Of a stretch of 64,000 nt of DNA, positions 60,986-64,000 are shown in pieces (position 1 is the first letter of the stretch; each line of letters starts with the position of its first letter). Source of the stretch: Blasia pusilla (Eukaryota > Marchantiophyta > Marchantiopsida > Blasiales); contig CM114274.1 in NCBI GenBank assembly GCA_050084515.1, forward strand, positions 42,656,001-42,720,000, in the 5' to 3' direction. Below the pieces are notes generated by a model, which was not told the origin of the DNA, made no database searches, and saw only the letters and a program-made list of their open reading frames with translations. The position numbers and the translations under genes are program-made.

Positions 60986-61625
60986 CTTGCACATCCAAAC
61001 TCAATATAAGAAATTTTGTAAGGTACATGGGTTCCTGCAACCCGTCGGACTCCGACAGGTCATCATAGCTCAAGGTCGGATTCTAGCAACCAGCTAAATT
61101 ATGCAAACCATCGGAGTCCGACGGATTGCGCAATTTCAATGAAAGCTGCAATTTGACGCGAAAAATGTAGCTTCCAGCTTCCGAATGCAACTTGTCGGAC
61201 TCCGACGAGTTGCTTTCGGCCAAAAACATTAAAAAACCTCCAAAAACAGCTTCGAGTCAAGCAACCCGTCAGAGTCCGACGAGTTGCATTCTTCAAAAAA
61301 TATCCAAAAAATGCGGCCAGTCGAGCAACTCGTCGGACTCCGACGAGTTGCCTTCTTCAAAATACATCCAAAGAATGCGGCCAGTTGAGCAACTCGTCAG
61401 ACTCCGACGAGTTGCTTTGGGCCAAAAACATACTAAACGTGTGGTCAGTCGAACAACTCGTCGGACTTTGACGAGTTGCTTTCGGCCAAAAACATCCTAA
61501 ACCATTGATCAATCAAGCAACTCGTTGGAGTCCGACGAGTTGCGTTCGGCCAAAAACATCCCAAAAACAGTGGCGACTCAAACAACTTGTCGGAGTCCGA
61601 CGGTTTGCAGCAAGAAGAAACTTAC
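60986..61625 (-). other. Intron with a 64-bp-period palindrome array, copy 2
   Basis: The minus-strand donor GTAAGT (61,625-61,620) is perfect; the acceptor is near 60,986. Nine palindromes lie inside: near 61,037 and 61,102, then a regular run starting at 61,187, 61,261, 61,325, 61,389, 61,453, 61,517 and 61,582. Intervals are 74, 64, 64, 64, 64 and 65. The unit between palindromes contains TTCGGCCAAAAACATCC. The copy at 61,325-61,351 is a perfect 27-bp palindrome. Confidence 0.85.
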
Positions 61626-62101
61626 ATGTTCATGGCATGCATGGCCATCTCCACCGTCGCCATGTGATGAGGGTATGGATGAAGCACCACTGCCTTCACG
61701 CAAAAATGTGCCTCCAAGGAGTTTGGGCGCTCCTCTGCAAACTTTGTCCACGCCATGAACCTGTGATTTCCATCCCAGATGAAGAAATGCAGATTCCTCA
61801 TCCAGCTGAATTCCGTCCCCTCTACTTGCCTTCTGAATTCCTGATCTCTCATCCTCCAGAATGTGTCGAGTGATTTCAAGTCCTCCTCCGTAACCAGCGC
61901 TTGGGTTCCATGGTCATCGTAAGGCTGAACATAGAACGGAGGGAAGCTGTCGATGTAGGATGCTATCGCCGCTGATTGTTTGAGCTTCGCAATATCCTCG
62001 TGAGACTGAATTTCGCGGACGTACTCCATTGTCCGCAATCGGTAGAGTGGAATTCTCGGGGTGTTGTGGCCCTCCATTAGTGCCATCTGCTTTACCACTG
62101 T
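61626..62101 (-). pseudogene. ParB-like domain exon, copy 2 (open throughout)
   Basis: The exon lies between acceptor TTGCAG (62,107-62,102) and donor GTAAGT. It encodes about 158 residues without a stop: TVVKQMALMEGHNTPRIPLY, RLRTMEYVREIQSHEDIAKL, SYIDSFPPFYVQPYDDHGTQ, a helical part FWRMRDQEFRRQVEGTEFSW, then MRNLHFFIWDGNHRFMAWTK (about 61,740-61,800) and CVKAVVLHPYPHHMATVEMA. The loop DGNHR following a beta strand and followed by a helix (FMAWTKFAEE) is the hallmark of the ParB/sulfiredoxin fold. In bacteria and phages such domains bind or cleave nucleic acid or hydrolyse nucleotides, and they are often found with DNA methyltransferases. This exon is intact, but the rest of the gene is broken. 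Confidence 0.6.
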
Positions 62102-62193
62102 CTGCAACGGGACAAGATCGAAGCTCTGATGAATTGCCAATGAATTGCAAGATGGGCCTTCACATAATTCAAAAAACACAGATCCTCTCTTAC

Positions 62194-62936
62194 CCGCTCG
62201 AAGATTGGGTCAGTTTCTTGGCCAGCCAACTGCTCTGAGACAGCAGCTGGCAAGTCCACTGGAAACTCGTCGATCCGATAGAGGTCAATTTCTTCCGCCG
62301 GGCTTAGAGACGAGGATGACCGCTCTCCTGTTTCTTCAGCGATGTCCACCATCTCCACGCCGGCGGTCCTCATGACCTCATCGTCCGTGATTTGAACTTC
62401 GGCCGTTTCCGCTATATTGATTGTGTCCCGGACTTCATCGGGGATATTTCCCGCATCTCAACACTTTCGGTTGGACGGGCAGGGCTTTCTTCAATGGCTA
62501 TTGCTTTTTCCCTCCTCGCTTTAGCCAATTCTGCTCTCCTCACCGACGCGTCTAGACGCTTCTTTTCTCGCTTTTCGTCGGCGACCCTTCTCTTCAAGGC
62601 CTGCGACGCCTCAGCCTCTACGTTCTGTTTATCGAGCGCCTCTTGTACACGTTTTGCAAGAAGCTCCTACTTGTGCATCTTCGCTTCCCTTTCCCGCTCC
62701 TCGATTTCTTGCTGCCTTATCTCATTGGCCGGATGAGGCCTTGGAGATGGTGACGCACGAGTCCTCATGGACTTGGGAGTGAAGCTCCCAGACTTGTTTG
62801 CTTGAGATTTTTTCCTCGTCAATTTTTTCGGAAATGCCTCCACCTATGTCCACGATGAATCGCTTGATCAATCGCCTTGCTGATGTTGAGATGAGTCGCC
62901 TTGATGGGTAGCTCAAATCGTCTCGCGATCGTTTGG
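62194..62936 (-). pseudogene. N-terminal exon of the ParB/methyltransferase gene, copy 2
   Basis: Minus strand. It reads KKSQANKSGSFTPKSMRTRA, PANEIRQQEIEERERKAKMH, a stop, LLAKRVQEALDKQNVEAEAS, then the charged helix DEKREKKRLDASVRRAELAK and REKAIAIEESPARPTESVEM. After a shift near 62,440 it reads DTINIAETAEVQITDDEVMR, AGVEMVDIAEETGERSSSSL, SPAEEIDLYRIDEFPVDLPA and EQLAGQETDPIFERV, and is then spliced at GTAAGA (62,193). It is probably a coiled-coil and acidic N-terminus; no enzymatic motif. The start codon is not identified. Confidence 0.5.
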
Positions 62937-63077
62937 TCGAGCCGTCTCATGATCGTTTGCTCGTATCGTCTCACGATGAGTCGCCGTGTGAAGCGCCCCT
63001 TGGTATCTGGTCAGTTGCTGCGCGGGAGAGCAATGGAGATCGCGAAATGAAAAACCGGAAATGAGCGATTTCTCCCA

Positions 63078-63085
63078 TATTTATA
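63078..63085 (-). promoter_or_regulatory. TATA box of the ParB/methyltransferase gene, copy 2
   Basis: The minus strand reads AAGTATAAATATGGGAG. In copy 1 the same place has TAGAAATA, so the box is mutated there. The palindrome array begins about 75 bp upstream of this box. Confidence 0.55.
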
Positions 63086-63162
63086 CTTTTCTAGCCGTTG
63101 GGTCGCATCGTCCTTCCGATGATGACGTGCCGGCCGTTACGGAAGTATGGACGTGAAAAACA

Positions 63163-63970
63163 ACAACCCAACGGCTTCGACGGGTTGCACGCTTCTCGAG
63201 GGTTCAAGGCATCCGTCCTCGTCGCAACCCGTCGGAGTCCGACAGGTTGCACGCCTGAGCCGTCCTGGGACGAGAACGCGAGGTGCGCGAGCAACCCGTC
63301 GGAGACCAACAGGTTGATCGCCTCCGCAGTCTTCAGACAAGAACGCAAGGTACCCGCGCAACCCGTCGGAGACCGACAGGTTGCGCGCCTCCGCCGTCTT
63401 CGGACAAGAACGGGAGGTACCCGCGCAACCTGTCGGAGACCGTTGGGTTGCACGCTCCCCTCGTCAAGGGATAACAACGCGGGCTTCCCGTTTAACTCGT
63501 CGGAGGCCGACAGGTTGCACGAATCCTTCATGTAAGCGAAACAAGGCGAGGACCTTGCGCAACCCGTCGAAGGGCGACGGGTTGCACGCCTCGCCATCTT
63601 TGGGCAAGAAGGTGCGGCACCTCGCGCAACTCGTCAGAGAGCGACGGGTTGCCAACTTTGATCATGTTTGCGTTACAAGGTAAGGCAGAAGCGTGCAACC
63701 CGTCTGAAGCCGACGGGTTGCAGGCTTCGCTTAGCTTGGGTTAATAGTTGAGTTACCAGGGCAACCCGTCGGTTATCGACAGGTTATCCCTCGGGAAACA
63801 ATGCGACAACGTATTGTTCCGAGGAAACCCATTGAAATCCGACGGGTCACAAGATGTACCCTGAGTTGGACAATCCCGCAAAAACAAGCGATATCTTGTG
63901 TTTGATGCTAGCAAAATCGCCTCAAAAGATCTTCGGTCGGCAAGAAGGGGGTACTAACCCAATGGACTCC
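63163..63970. repeat. Palindrome array with exact 67-bp period, copy 2
   Basis: Starts of the palindrome are 63,163, 63,224, 63,291, 63,358, 63,425, 63,492, 63,559, 63,626, 63,695, 63,761 and, degenerate, 63,824 and 63,957. Six successive intervals are exactly 67. The 27-bp palindromes are separated by about 40-bp spacers that are related to one another but vary more than the palindromes. The array lies upstream of the TATA box, between the divergent genes. Confidence 0.92.
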
Positions 63971-64000
63971 GACGGGTTCCAACAAATGAAGTGTGCTTCG

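Larger units (their letters stand above)
56320..64000 (-). mobile_element. Large DNA transposon, copy 2 (left end lost, right end beyond the window)
   Basis: From GGGCTGGTATTCTGGCAGGA at 56,320 it matches copy 1 from 42,252 onward in the same order: 3' non-coding part, tandem duplication, methyltransferase exons, ParB-like exon, N-terminal exon and the divergent-promoter array. The 198-bp left terminal repeat is absent, because the DNA left of 56,320 is unrelated. The transposase-like gene would lie beyond 64,000. Reading frames are generally better preserved than in copy 1. Confidence 0.85.

Noticed and set aside
63163-63800. CRISPR array (27-bp palindromic repeats with about 40-bp spacers at even intervals)
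   Set aside because: The host is a eukaryote, no cas genes are near, and the spacers are related to each other, so this is a tandem repeat with a palindromic core.

Overview
The window reads as nuclear DNA of a land plant. It holds one ordinary host gene, a five-exon gene for the condensin-II subunit CAP-G2 (27,123-32,726, + strand), in about 58 kb of decayed transposable elements. The short introns (209-648 bp) and the style of the Ty3/gypsy protease and reverse transcriptase (DGGS protease, FIDDF reverse transcriptase) suggest a seed-free plant, perhaps a moss. This is an inference; a lycophyte, fern or streptophyte alga cannot be excluded.

Layout. 0.9-3.8 kb: a broken gag on the minus strand, split by a 1.0-kb solo LTR with perfect ACACT target duplications. 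3.8-10 kb: a minus-strand Ty3/gypsy remnant (RNase H, RT, protease, gag, a tRNA-Asp-type primer site, LTR), preceded by the integrase end of a second copy, so two elements appear to have shared one LTR. 11-18.6 kb: a Ty1/copia remnant carrying a second solo LTR of the same family (AGAAT duplications), and three copies of another repeat, two of them inverted. 20.5-20.9 kb: a microsatellite and a 100-bp-arm inverted repeat. 21.8-25 kb: an LTR-like promoter and a second copy of the gag family seen at 1-2.5 kb. 26-33 kb: the CAP-G2 gene. 33.7-41.3 kb: a perfect 33-bp hairpin, a further full LTR of the solo-LTR family, a second copia remnant, and rearranged LTR pieces. 41.4-42 kb: one unrecognised ORF.

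42.0-53.0 kb and 56.3-64.0 kb (cut by the window edge) are two copies of a large DNA transposon. It is the most interesting object here. Copy 1 has 198-bp terminal inverted repeats. It carries a plus-strand gene that looks like a transposase (Cys/His cluster, then an RNase-H-like core). Divergent from it is a minus-strand spliced gene. That gene joins a coiled-coil N-terminus, a ParB-like domain (DGNHR motif) and a protein with the two signature regions of a beta-class DNA amino-methyltransferase, motif IV before motif I. Both copies are broken by frameshifts and stops, but their splice sites and domains correspond.

Both copies are filled with about 60 copies of one 27-bp palindrome (arm GCAACCCGTCGGA, one free base, then the inverted arm). 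In places it forms regular arrays: exactly 67 bp apart between the two divergent genes, and 64 bp apart inside an intron of the ParB/methyltransferase gene. Arm changes are matched on both sides, and the centre is always close to GGANTCC, which contains GANTC. A plant transposon that couples a ParB-like domain, a DNA methyltransferase and an array of palindromic sites is my main proposal for a little-described system.
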